Source: Pseudomonas viridiflava
GTDB lineage: Bacteria > Pseudomonadota > Gammaproteobacteria > Pseudomonadales > Pseudomonadaceae
Assembly: GCF_900590885.1 (NCBI RefSeq)
Contig: NZ_UUON01000001.1
Coordinates: 124,001-188,000, forward strand
Length of the DNA: 64,000 nt
Reading direction: 5' to 3'
Below, in pieces: positions 57,010 to 64,000 of this stretch (positions are counted from its first letter, which is position 1; each line of letters opens with the position of its first letter). A program made the position numbers and the translations under genes. The notes below the pieces were generated by a model. The model did not search any database, was not told the origin of the DNA, and saw only the letters and a list, made by a program, of their open reading frames with translations.

Positions 57010-57344
57010 AAACTGAATCGATGCACGCGGGAGAGTTCTTGCTCTCCGAAGGGCCCGGCACTATTTCTCGCGAGGCGATCAACGTAGCCGCCGGCCCTGC
57101 GTTAGAACCCGGCCAGATCCTCGGGTTGGTCACCGCTACGGGTGAGTTTGCGCCATACGACCCCACCGCTGAAGACGGCAGCGAGAACGCCAGTGCGATC
57201 CTCTATGGACCATTAAGCATGTCGGATGTAGTACGCCGTGGACGTGCGGTAGTGCGTCAGGCCGAGGTCAGTGAAGCACATTTGACCGGTCTGGATCCTG
57301 CTGCTGAGAAGGCGCTGGACGCAAAAAACGTGATCGTCCGCTAA
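57006..57344 (+). CDS. Head decoration protein (lambda gpD family)
   Basis: A 112-residue capsid-stabilising protein: EFLLSEGPGTISREAINVAAGPALEPGQILGLVT and GENASAILYGPLSMSDVV-like segment ASAILYGPLSM, then RGRAVVRQAEVSEAHLTG. The gpD family pattern is clear. A terminator-like hairpin separates it from the capsid gene. Confidence 0.93.
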   Translation: MKTESMHAGEFLLSEGPGTISREAINVAAGPALEPGQILGLVTATGEFAPYDPTAEDGSENASAILYGPLSMSDVVRRGRAVVRQAEVSEAHLTGLDPAAEKALDAKNVIVR

Positions 57345-57367
57345 GGCGATTTGCCTAAATCTTTCAG

Positions 57368-57388
57368 CCCGCACTTTGCGGGTTTTTT
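57368..57388 (+). terminator. Terminator-like hairpin between decoration and capsid genes
   Basis: CCCGCA / TGCGGG with a 3-base loop and six T, inside the late operon. Either an attenuator balancing gpD and capsid mRNA or a site read through by antitermination. Confidence 0.78.
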
Positions 57389-57407
57389 GTTTTCTGGAGA
57401 CCGGTTC

Positions 57408-58403
57408 ATGGCTGACATTCAAATCTTCAACGACGATGCTTTTTCGGTGTCTTCGTTGACCGCTGCAATCAACGAACAGGAATACGTGCCCGGGCGCATC
57501 GGCAGCCTGGGTTTGTTTCAAGAGGATGGGATTACCACCCTAACGGTACAGATCGAAAAGGACGGTGACACCTTGGCTTTGGTGCCAGCGGGTGAACGGG
57601 GCACGTCCGGTCTGGTGGTCGGTGGTACCAAACGTACGCTGATCCCGTTCAACACCGTGCATCTGCCACAACGTTTCACCATTAAAGCCGACGAGATCCA
57701 AGGCATTCGTGCTTTCGGTACGCGCTCCGAGCTCCAGTCTGTGCAGGACGTAGTTAACAAACGACTGGCCAAGGCTCGCCGACAGTTGGACGTAACTCAC
57801 GAATTCCAGCGCCTTGGTGCGCTGAACGGCAAAATCTACGATGCCGATGGTAAGACGGTGCTGCTTGATTTGTATGACCGCTTTGGCGTCAAACGAAAGT
57901 CGTTGTCGATGGGCCTGGCCGGCGAAACGAAGTCGTTCCGTGTGCAGTGTGGTGAGGCACTGGATATGCAGGAGGACGCATTGGGCAGCGTGACCCGCAG
58001 TGGGTCCCGTGCTTTCTGCGGTAAGAATTTCTGGAACGCACTTCTGGAAATTGAGGAGGTGAAAAAAACCTACCTCAATACCCAGCAAGCAGCTGCTCTT
58101 CGCGGTGACGCTCGTGAGAGCTTCGACTACGGCGGCATCACCTGGGAGCGCTATCGCGGCAAGATCGCCGGTATGACGTTTGTGCATGATGACAAAGCGC
58201 TGTTGATCCCTGAAGGCGTGCCGGACTTGTACATCTCTGTGTTCGCGCCGGCGGATTACATGGAAACGGTAAACACCGAAGGTGTTCCGTACTACAGCAA
58301 GATCGAACCGCTACCCTTCAACAAAGGCATGGCCGGTGAAGCCCAGTCCAACCCGCTGCACATGTGCACGCGGCCTCTGGCGCAGATCCTGCTGGAAATG
58401 TGA
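57408..58403 (+). CDS. Major capsid protein (lambda gpE family)
   Basis: The 331 residues from MADIQIFNDDAFSVSSLTAAINEQEYVPGRIGSLGLFQ have the gpE/P5 pattern: VQIEKDGDTLALVPAGERG, RTLIPFNTVHLPQRFTIKADEIQGIRAFG and ITWERYRGKIAGMTFVHDDKALLIPEGVPDLYI, ending with PLAQILLEM. This family has the HK97 fold. The ATG at 57408 has TGGAGA upstream; an open frame to 57351 would cross the terminator and is rejected. Confidence 0.95.
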   Translation: MADIQIFNDDAFSVSSLTAAINEQEYVPGRIGSLGLFQEDGITTLTVQIEKDGDTLALVPAGERGTSGLVVGGTKRTLIPFNTVHLPQRFTIKADEIQGIRAFGTRSELQSVQDVVNKRLAKARRQLDVTHEFQRLGALNGKIYDADGKTVLLDLYDRFGVKRKSLSMGLAGETKSFRVQCGEALDMQEDALGSVTRSGSRAFCGKNFWNALLEIEEVKKTYLNTQQAAALRGDARESFDYGGITWERYRGKIAGMTFVHDDKALLIPEGVPDLYISVFAPADYMETVNTEGVPYYSKIEPLPFNKGMAGEAQSNPLHMCTRPLAQILLEM

Positions 58404-58405
58404 CC

Positions 58406-58726
58406 GTGGCCTTTCGCGATCTGATCGACGACATCGACGACGTGGTGTTCGAAACCCTGGGCGATTCCGCCCAGATCGAAGGTCGCGCTGAGCCGGTGCT
58501 GGGTATGTTCATGGCGCCATGGAAGGCACCGCAGTTCGGCAAAATCCAAACGGCCATCCGCGAACCACGCTTTGAGATTCGCGTGCGTGATTCGGACGGT
58601 CTGAGTAAGGGGCTGCGGGTCACCGTCAATGTGCCGACATTGGACGGCGGTGGTGAGTACGACCTGCTGCAGCTGGAGCCTAGCGGCGACGGCCTGGTGG
58701 CCTTGATCCTGAGGAAGCGCGCATGA
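58406..58726 (+). CDS. Head-tail attachment protein (FII-like)
   Basis: GTG-initiated, 106 residues (VAFRDLIDDIDDVVFETLGDSAQIEGRAEPVLGMFMAP ... RFEIRVRDSDGLSKG). Composition and position after the capsid gene match the lambda FII/Phage_attach family, which joins head and tail. The stop overlaps the next gene by 4 bases. Confidence 0.78.
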   Translation: MAFRDLIDDIDDVVFETLGDSAQIEGRAEPVLGMFMAPWKAPQFGKIQTAIREPRFEIRVRDSDGLSKGLRVTVNVPTLDGGGEYDLLQLEPSGDGLVALILRKRA

Positions 58727-59382
58727 GTGTCGGCAGCTACGGCCAGCAGAAACGCGACGGTGGACTGATCAACATCCAGCCATCACTCGCGGACCTGAAG
58801 ATCTTTCAGGACTTCGCCCGGCTTGTACCGAAAGCTGCAGCAGTTGCACAACGGCGAGCAATCAATAAAACCCTGGGGTGGTTGCGAACGCATATCGCCA
58901 GGGCGGTGGGCAAGCAAGAGCGCATCGCCATTGGCGCTGTGCGGCAACGGTTGCGGGCGTATCCCACCAGCGGAGGTGCCATGCGCGGCAAGTTGTGGTT
59001 TGGTCTCAACGCGATTGAGGCCAGCCGCATCGGTCGGGCGCGTCAAACCGGCAGAGGTGTGTCGGTGGCGGGGCGTCGCTATCAGGGCGCGTTTTACAAA
59101 CAGGTGTATGGCAACAGCGCCGATATCTGGATCCGCACTGCCAGCAAGCACTTCAACAGCGATGACTACCCCGAGGCGACTCAAGGGCGGCGGCGCAGTG
59201 GTTTTGTTGAGGAAAGCGACAACCGCTTTCCGCTGGCAAAAGCCAAGGTCTCGCTGGAGCAGGCCCGGCCACACTTTGATGCCTGGATTAAACGCGCTGA
59301 CGAACAGCTGATTGTGGTGCTTCAGCAGGAGCTCAACTACGAACTGCAGAAGTATCTGAAGGGGAGCGCAAATGTCCGATGA
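58723..59382 (+). CDS. Minor tail protein Z-like
   Basis: The 219 residues include VPKAAAVAQRRAINKTLGWLRTHIARAVGKQERI, RGKLWFGLNAIEASRIG and ASKHFNSDDYPEATQGRRRSGFVEES, matching the prophage minor tail protein Z family, which acts in tail completion. Overlaps the next gene by 11 bases. Confidence 0.83.
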   Translation: MSVGSYGQQKRDGGLINIQPSLADLKIFQDFARLVPKAAAVAQRRAINKTLGWLRTHIARAVGKQERIAIGAVRQRLRAYPTSGGAMRGKLWFGLNAIEASRIGRARQTGRGVSVAGRRYQGAFYKQVYGNSADIWIRTASKHFNSDDYPEATQGRRRSGFVEESDNRFPLAKAKVSLEQARPHFDAWIKRADEQLIVVLQQELNYELQKYLKGSANVR

Positions 59383-59890
59383 ACCGTTCAGCCTGAGCCA
59401 GCTGTACCAGGCCATCGAGCAGCACCTGACGGAGCATCTTTCGGGCATTCAGGCGGTAGTGTTTTGGCCTGATATTCCGGAAAACCAAGGCATCCCGTTG
59501 CCTTCGGTGTTTCTTGAAATGGCCGAGTTTGAGCCGGGTGTCGATATCGGTACGGGTGAGTCCAGCCTGGTCTGTAAATTTGAAGCCCGGATCATTGTTG
59601 ACCCGATCAAGGCCAATCACCACGAGCAAGCGGTGCACCTGGTTTCGCAGCTGGCGGTGCTGCTCCGGCAGCAAAGCTGGGGGCTTGACGTCAACGTTGC
59701 CCAGTTTGAGCGAGCCACTCAGGATTGGACCAAGCCTGAGCTGGATGGCTATGTCGTGTGGGTGGTCGAGTGGACTCACCAAGTCTATTTGGGGGTGGAG
59801 GCTTGGCCTTTCCCTGAAGAGAAGCCGAGCATGCTCAAACTCAACCTTGACGCGTACCCGGATCTCAAAACACCAGGTGGCACCCCATGA
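59372..59890 (+). CDS. Tail-terminator-like hypothetical protein
   Basis: The 172 residues (MSDEPFSLSQLYQAIEQHLTEHLSGIQAVVFWPDI ... VHLVSQLAVLLRQQSWG) lie in the place of lambda U/P2-like tail completion genes, with the alpha/beta outline of such proteins. No family is certain. Overlaps the spike gene by 4 bases. Confidence 0.6.
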   Translation: MSDEPFSLSQLYQAIEQHLTEHLSGIQAVVFWPDIPENQGIPLPSVFLEMAEFEPGVDIGTGESSLVCKFEARIIVDPIKANHHEQAVHLVSQLAVLLRQQSWGLDVNVAQFERATQDWTKPELDGYVVWVVEWTHQVYLGVEAWPFPEEKPSMLKLNLDAYPDLKTPGGTP

Positions 59891-60480
59891 GTTATCAAAC
59901 GGGCGAGCATGACCGGATGATCGCGGCGATGATGATGCCGTGTGTAGTGGTCGGGGTGGATCTGATGGCCCCGGCCGTGCGGGTCAAGTCGGGCGACTGG
60001 GTGAGCGCCTGGGTGCGTTGGCACAGTCAGGCGGCAGGGAAGGCCCGCCACTGGCGCGCCCCCAGCATTGGCGAGCAGGGGGTCTTGTTCAACCCCAGCG
60101 GCCAGGCGGGCATGGGCACTTTTGTACCTGGTCTATATGGCGCCGCCGGTGCACCACCGGATAATCGGGATCATGTCGAGGTTTGGCGCTTTGATGATGG
60201 CGGCTCCCTGGTCTATGACTGGGAAGCCAACAGCTACACGATCACCGTGCCCACGGGGACGGTGAGCATCAAGGTCGGGGCAACCGAGGCGGTCGTTACG
60301 GATAACGCGGTGACGGTCACAACGACTAACATCAACTTAATTGCAGACGTTGCCATTGAAGGCTCGTTATCCGTAACGAAAACCGTAGCGGTCCAGGGCG
60401 CCTTGCACGCGGTGGAAGACATCACCAGCGCCGGGAAGATCATCGACGCCGGCGGCAACAGCGCGAACCACAAACACTAG
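59887..60480 (+). CDS. Baseplate assembly protein V (spike)
   Basis: A 197-residue central spike of a contractile tail. The N-terminal OB-like part has VRVKSGDWVSAWVRWHSQAAGKARHWRAPSIGEQGVLFNPSGQ, the P2 gpV/Mu gp45 pattern. A repetitive beta-helix follows (SIKVGATEAVVTDNAVTVTT ... INLIADVAIEGSLSVTKTV), and the tip ends NSANHKH, with an HxH that in P2 gpV holds an iron ion. This protein marks the change from lambda-type head genes to a myovirus-type tail. Confidence 0.93.
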   Translation: MSYQTGEHDRMIAAMMMPCVVVGVDLMAPAVRVKSGDWVSAWVRWHSQAAGKARHWRAPSIGEQGVLFNPSGQAGMGTFVPGLYGAAGAPPDNRDHVEVWRFDDGGSLVYDWEANSYTITVPTGTVSIKVGATEAVVTDNAVTVTTTNINLIADVAIEGSLSVTKTVAVQGALHAVEDITSAGKIIDAGGNSANHKH

Positions 60481-60496
60481 TCGTTCAATTTCACAG

Positions 60497-60519
60497 GCCC
60501 GCCGCGTGCGGGCTTTTTT
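60497..60519 (+). terminator. Terminator-like hairpin after the spike gene
   Basis: GCCCGC / GCGGGC with a 5-base loop followed by six T, again inside the late operon. Confidence 0.8.
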
Positions 60520-60535
60520 GTGCCCGGGAGAAACC

Positions 60536-60742
60536 ATGGCCAAGACTATTGATAAACCCGTCGCCGACGTCGTGCCTGGCTCAACGTTCCGCGACAAGCT
60601 GTACACCTCACGGAACCTGATTCTGCCCAATAGTGGCCGCGCTCTGTTGGTCCTCAAACAGCGTGTGTCGGTGCCGGCAACTGACACTGAAGCGCTGGAT
60701 TACCTCAATTCCAACGAGGAATTCGAACTACTGCAGGAGTGA
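60536..60742 (+). CDS. Small hypothetical phage protein
   Basis: A 68-residue protein MAKTIDKPVADVVPGSTFRDKLYTSRNLILPNSGRALLVL, with GGGAGAAACC before the ATG. No known family. Its place between gpV and gp25-like genes is normal for Pseudomonas P2-like tails, but no function is known. Confidence 0.72.
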   Translation: MAKTIDKPVADVVPGSTFRDKLYTSRNLILPNSGRALLVLKQRVSVPATDTEALDYLNSNEEFELLQE

Positions 60743-60747
60743 CCCAG

Positions 60748-61074
60748 ATGATCGGAATGGACCGCCACACCGGCCAGCCCATTTCGGGTATTGCGCGCTT
60801 GCGGCAGAGCATCGCGGACATTTTGAGCACTCCGCTGGGCAGTCGCCGACAGCGGCCGGAGTACGGCAGTAAGTTGCGTCGCTACGTGGACTTGCCGGTT
60901 AACGAGGGCTGGAAAGGGGCTGTTCAAGCCGAGGCGAGCAGGGCGTTAAGCCGCTGGGAGCCCTGTCTAAAGCTGGAGCGCGTGCAGGCCGTATCTGTCC
61001 TGGGCGGCCTGATCAAGATCCAAGTCACCGGTGTTTACCTGGGCGAAAGCGTATTGCTGGAGGTAAGTGTATGA
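60748..61074 (+). CDS. Baseplate wedge protein (gp25/GpW family)
   Basis: The 108 residues MIGMDRHTGQPISGIARLRQSIADILSTPLGSRRQRPEYGSKL carry the gp25-like core LRQSIxxILxTPxGSRxxxPxYGS, part of the contractile-tail baseplate wedge. The ATG at 60748 has GGAG 8 bases upstream. Overlaps gpJ by 4 bases. Confidence 0.93.
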   Translation: MIGMDRHTGQPISGIARLRQSIADILSTPLGSRRQRPEYGSKLRRYVDLPVNEGWKGAVQAEASRALSRWEPCLKLERVQAVSVLGGLIKIQVTGVYLGESVLLEVSV

Positions 61075-61952
61075 GTATCGTTGACCTGTCGGAGTTGCCG
61101 GCACCGGACGTGCTTGAGCCTCTAGATTTTGAGGAGGTGTATACGGAATCGCTCGGTGTCTTCCGTGAATTCATGGGTGACAACTGGAGTGCACCCCTTG
61201 AGAGCGATCCGGTGGTCAAGTTGCTGGAGGCCGGTGCTTATGCGCGCATTGGTGATCGCGCCCGAGTAAACGATGCCGCCAAGGCGTTGATGCTCGCGCA
61301 TGCGATTCGTGGCGACCTTGATCAGTTGGGTGCGAACGTCAACACCCCGCGCCTGGTGATCCAGGCGGAAGATCTTCGCGCCGTGCCGCCGGTGGAGAAA
61401 ATCACGGAAAGCGACGACGCTTACCGCGAGCGGATCCAGATGGCCTATGAGGGCCTGACGACGGCTGGGCCTCGCAACAGTTACAAGCTGCATGCTCGAA
61501 ACGCCTCTGCCCTGGTGGCAGATGCGTCTGCTGAAAGTCCATCACCGGCATGCGTTACGGTCACGGTGTTGGGTTTGTCGGGTGATGGCACCGTAGGTCC
61601 TGAGTTATTGGCAGTTGTAGCAGCGGCGGTCAACGATGAGAACGTGCGGCCATTGGGCGACCGGGTGACGGTGCAAAGCGCCGAGGTATTGCCGTACCGC
61701 ATTGATGCGGTGCTGTACATGAAAGGCCCAGGCCCTGAAAGCACCGTGGCTTTGGCTGAAGCGGAAAGGCGATTGGCTGCCTGGATCAACCCGCGCCGCC
61801 GGTTGGGCGTCGAGGTAGCGCGCTCCGCTGTGGACGCGCAACTGCACGTTCCAGCCGTTTCACGTGTTGAGTTGCCCGGCTGGCAGGATTTGGCCCCTAC
61901 AGAGGCGCAGGCAGCGTTCTGCACTGGCTACAGCGTCAAGCTGGGGGAGTGA
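61071..61952 (+). CDS. Baseplate assembly protein J
   Basis: P2 gpJ family wedge protein, 293 residues: VDLSELPAPDVLEPLDFEEVYTESLGVFREFMGDNW, AGAYARIGDRARVNDAAKALMLAHAIRGDLDQLGANVNTPRL, YRERIQMAYEGLTTAGPRNSYKLHA and RPLGDRVTVQSAEVLPYRIDAVLYM, all conserved. Overlap with the neighbour upstream supports one operon. Confidence 0.94.
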   Translation: MSIVDLSELPAPDVLEPLDFEEVYTESLGVFREFMGDNWSAPLESDPVVKLLEAGAYARIGDRARVNDAAKALMLAHAIRGDLDQLGANVNTPRLVIQAEDLRAVPPVEKITESDDAYRERIQMAYEGLTTAGPRNSYKLHARNASALVADASAESPSPACVTVTVLGLSGDGTVGPELLAVVAAAVNDENVRPLGDRVTVQSAEVLPYRIDAVLYMKGPGPESTVALAEAERRLAAWINPRRRLGVEVARSAVDAQLHVPAVSRVELPGWQDLAPTEAQAAFCTGYSVKLGE

Positions 61953-61953
61953 C

Positions 61954-62559
61954 ATGAAAAGCTTACTGCCGATCAATAGCACCCAGCTTGAGCGTGCAAT
62001 TGAGGCGGCAAGCACGGATAAAACCGTGATTCCGCTGCGTTCGCTCTACAACCCCACGACGTGCCCTGTTCATTTGCTACCCCACCTTGCGTGGGCCTGG
62101 TCCGTTGATCGCTGGGATGATCGCTGGCCGGAGTCTGCCAAGCGCAACGCGGTACTGGCTTCGTTTTATATCCACTCCCGCAAAGGCACTATCGGCGCAC
62201 TGCGGCGCGTGGTCGAGCCGCTGGGTTACCTGATCGAGGTCGTGGAGTGGTGGCAGACCGCACCCGAGGGAGTTCCGGGAACGTTCGCGCTGAAGGTCGG
62301 TGTTCTGGATACCGGCATTACCGAAGAAATGTACCAAGAGCTTACCCGGCTCATTGATGACGCCAAGCCCGTCAGTCGGCACATGACCGGCCTGGCGATC
62401 AGCCTGGAAACCACCGGTTACATCGGCATCGGCGCCTGTGTAAGCGAGGGTGAAGTGATCGAGGTTTACCCACCAACCCCCCGCGATATCGAGGTGACCG
62501 GCACTTATGGCCTGGTCATGTGTATTGATGAAGTTGACACCCTGGACGTGTATCCATGA
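61954..62559 (+). CDS. Phage tail protein I
   Basis: P2 gpI family, 201 residues from MKSLLPINSTQLERAIEAAS. Typical segments are PVHLLPHLAWAWSVDRWDDRWPESAKRNAVLASFYIHSRKGTIGALRRVVEPLGY. It attaches the fibre to the baseplate. The start at 61954 lies 1 base after gpJ; an upstream open frame overlaps gpJ and is ignored. Confidence 0.93.
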   Translation: MKSLLPINSTQLERAIEAASTDKTVIPLRSLYNPTTCPVHLLPHLAWAWSVDRWDDRWPESAKRNAVLASFYIHSRKGTIGALRRVVEPLGYLIEVVEWWQTAPEGVPGTFALKVGVLDTGITEEMYQELTRLIDDAKPVSRHMTGLAISLETTGYIGIGACVSEGEVIEVYPPTPRDIEVTGTYGLVMCIDEVDTLDVYP

Positions 62560-63911
62560 TTGATCAGAACAGTCAGTTTTTCGCCATCCTCACGGCAGTA
62601 GGAGAGGCGAAACAGGCAAACGCTACTGCCCTGGGCCAGCCCTGGACTTTCGCCCAAATGGCCGTTGGGGATGCCAACGGCACAGACCCCATTCCAAACC
62701 GCACCCAAACGCGCCTGATCAACGAATGGCGGCGCGCTCCCGTGAATCAAGTGCGTACCGATCCGGCAAACCCAAACATCATCATCACGGAACAGGTTAT
62801 TCCGGCCGACGTGGGCGGTAAGTGGATTCGGGAAATCGCCCTGTATGACGCAGACGGTGACATGGTGGCGGTGGCCAACTGTGCCCCGAGCTTCAAGCCT
62901 TTACTTATGCAGGGCACCGGCAAGACCCAAATCATTCGGATGAATTTCATCGTCGCGAATACCGCGAGCGTTGTTTTGAAGATCGACCCGGCGATTGTCC
63001 TAGCGACCCGTGATTACGTTGACACTCAGATTGTTGAAGCCATAGCAAAAATGGACTTCAAACATTCAGTGTTGGTGGCCACCACGGCCAACATCACCTT
63101 GAGCGGTTTGCAGACCATCGACGGTGTGCTGTTGCCCGCGGATGCGCGCGTGCTGGTGAAGAATCAGACGGCAGCCAAGGAAAACGGCCTGTACGTGGTT
63201 TCTTCAACTGGCGTGTGGAAGCGCACCCAGGACGCGGACACTAGCGTCGAGGTGACGCCGGGGTTGTTCGTCAGTGTCGAAAAAGGCACGACCAACGGCG
63301 ACAGCGTTTGGCAGCTGGTGACGGATGCGCCGATTGTCCTGGGCACTACCGTTCTGGCCTTTGAAATGGCCGTGGGCCGAACCGGCGTCAGCGCGGGCTC
63401 TTATGCCAATGTCACCGTAGACAAAAACGGCAGGGTGATCGCCGGCACTAACCCGACGACGTTGGCCGGTTATGGGATCACGGATGGTCTGCAAAAAGGC
63501 TATGTCGGCCTTGGAGGGAAAACGGCGGCTGTAGGCGATATCGAAAAGATCACCTTGGAGGGTGGGTTTTATTCTTTCACCGCAGGTGAGACGAGTTTTG
63601 CGAACTACGTATCTCTCTTAAAGTTTCCGTACACCACTGACGATTATGGCGCGCAGTTGGGGTTCAAGTACGGCAGCGACGAGCCTGAAATTCTCGTTCG
63701 TTCGACCAAGGAGTCGGGGAAGTGGGGTAAAACTCGCGCGCTGTGGCACGGCGGAAACTTCGACCCCTCTAAAAAGGCGGACAAGGCCACGACGCTGGCC
63801 GGTTACGGTATTACCGACGCTGTTCCTGCTGATCGCATCGTTGTATCAACGCTTGCCCCAAAGGCTGACGAAGGGGCGGTGGGCACTATCTGGCTTCAGG
63901 TGGAAACATGA
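62556..63911 (+). CDS. Tail fibre protein
   Basis: The 451-residue receptor-binding fibre. The N-terminal 150 residues match the conserved tail-collar-fibre attachment part (QFFAILTAVGEAKQANATALGQPWTFAQMAVGDANG ... KWIREIALYDADGDMVAVAN). The middle has a KHSVLVATTANITLSGLQTIDG segment common in fibres. TTLAGYGITD occurs twice (before DGLQKG and again near the end before AVPADR), flanking an internal 120-residue domain. Such repeats are typical of exchangeable fibre modules. The end is short relative to other fibres. Confidence 0.9.
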   Translation: MIDQNSQFFAILTAVGEAKQANATALGQPWTFAQMAVGDANGTDPIPNRTQTRLINEWRRAPVNQVRTDPANPNIIITEQVIPADVGGKWIREIALYDADGDMVAVANCAPSFKPLLMQGTGKTQIIRMNFIVANTASVVLKIDPAIVLATRDYVDTQIVEAIAKMDFKHSVLVATTANITLSGLQTIDGVLLPADARVLVKNQTAAKENGLYVVSSTGVWKRTQDADTSVEVTPGLFVSVEKGTTNGDSVWQLVTDAPIVLGTTVLAFEMAVGRTGVSAGSYANVTVDKNGRVIAGTNPTTLAGYGITDGLQKGYVGLGGKTAAVGDIEKITLEGGFYSFTAGETSFANYVSLLKFPYTTDDYGAQLGFKYGSDEPEILVRSTKESGKWGKTRALWHGGNFDPSKKADKATTLAGYGITDAVPADRIVVSTLAPKADEGAVGTIWLQVET

Positions 63912-64000
63912 ATTTTCACGTAAAGACCGATTCAGGGTTTAAGGCTGGAATCATGCCCCGGGCAAAGCTGGTCGATGGCTGGCGTGAGGGTGAAATTCTA
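63908..64000 (+). CDS. Start of a gene after the tail fibre (partial)
   Basis: The ATG at 63908 overlaps the fibre stop (ATGA) and the frame runs to the window edge: MNFHVKTDSGFKAGIMPRAK and on to EGEIL, 31 residues. It is in the position of a tail fibre assembly or fibre-tip gene. Too short to classify. Confidence 0.6.
   Translation, partial: MNFHVKTDSGFKAGIMPRAKLVDGWREGEIL

Overview
The window is a piece of a Pseudomonas chromosome, most likely from the P. fluorescens group. Gene order (icd-cspD-clpS-clpA-infA-bpt-aat-ftsK-lolA-rarA-crcB-serS-cysG-tus; ldhA-gacS; DUF2062-comEC-exbBD-lpxK-ycaR-kdsB-ptp-murB), protein similarity recalled from known Pseudomonas proteins, and GC-rich REP elements of the P. 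fluorescens type all point there. Positions 1-39,235 are core chromosome. From 39,236 to the right edge lies the left part of an integrated temperate phage; its right end is outside the window.

Core part. 1-5,700 holds the end of isocitrate dehydrogenase, a cold-shock-like protein, and a compact N-degron module: the adaptor ClpS, the unfoldase ClpA and two tRNA-dependent aminoacyl-protein transferases (Bpt, Aat), with infA between them. 6,196-13,698 is a rightward run ftsK-lolA-rarA-crcB-serS-cysG. 13,760-17,196 (leftward) carries a glutathionyl-hydroquinone reductase and the sulfur relay set tusD-C-B-E followed by a TrpD2-like gene. 17,354-25,721 contains a CoA transferase, SprT, a Yip1 membrane protein, TtcA, a Tag-like glycosylase, and small redox and lipoprotein genes, then D-lactate dehydrogenase beside the hybrid sensor kinase GacS. 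A divergent two-component pair follows. 30,877-39,083 holds a DUF2062 protein, a frameshifted comEC, and an envelope operon exbB-exbD-lpxK-ycaR-kdsB-ptp-murB, ending with a Bax-inhibitor-1 protein. REP pairs sit in several intergenic gaps, two of them sharing an unusual chimeric arm.

Prophage. It lies against tRNA-Ser(UGA). A leftward early operon (44,104 to 39,443) runs from a clear sigma70 promoter, whose spacer is an operator, to the integrase. It encodes small regulators, including a PrtN-like activator and a KilAC-domain protein. The immunity region (44,140-46,865) has a LexA-type self-cleaving repressor, a divergent Cro-like gene, and 17-bp operators of form TTAACC-N5-GGTTAA in two clusters. 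Directly downstream of the repressor, on the same strand and in the place lambda keeps rexAB, is an AT-rich 541-residue gene with two C-terminal membrane helices. I could not assign it to a family, and it is the best candidate here for an undescribed superinfection-exclusion or defence system. Rightward genes encode a CII-like regulator, a zinc-finger protein, a Toprim/VirE primase-helicase, a possible late regulator and a holin. Lambda-type packaging and head genes come next (Nu1, A, W, B, C/Nu3, D, E, FII, Z), and then a P2-type baseplate and fibre module (V, gp25/W, J, I, tail fibre). The phage is therefore a head/tail mosaic. No endolysin, sheath, tube or tape-measure gene is visible; these are presumably to the right of the window.
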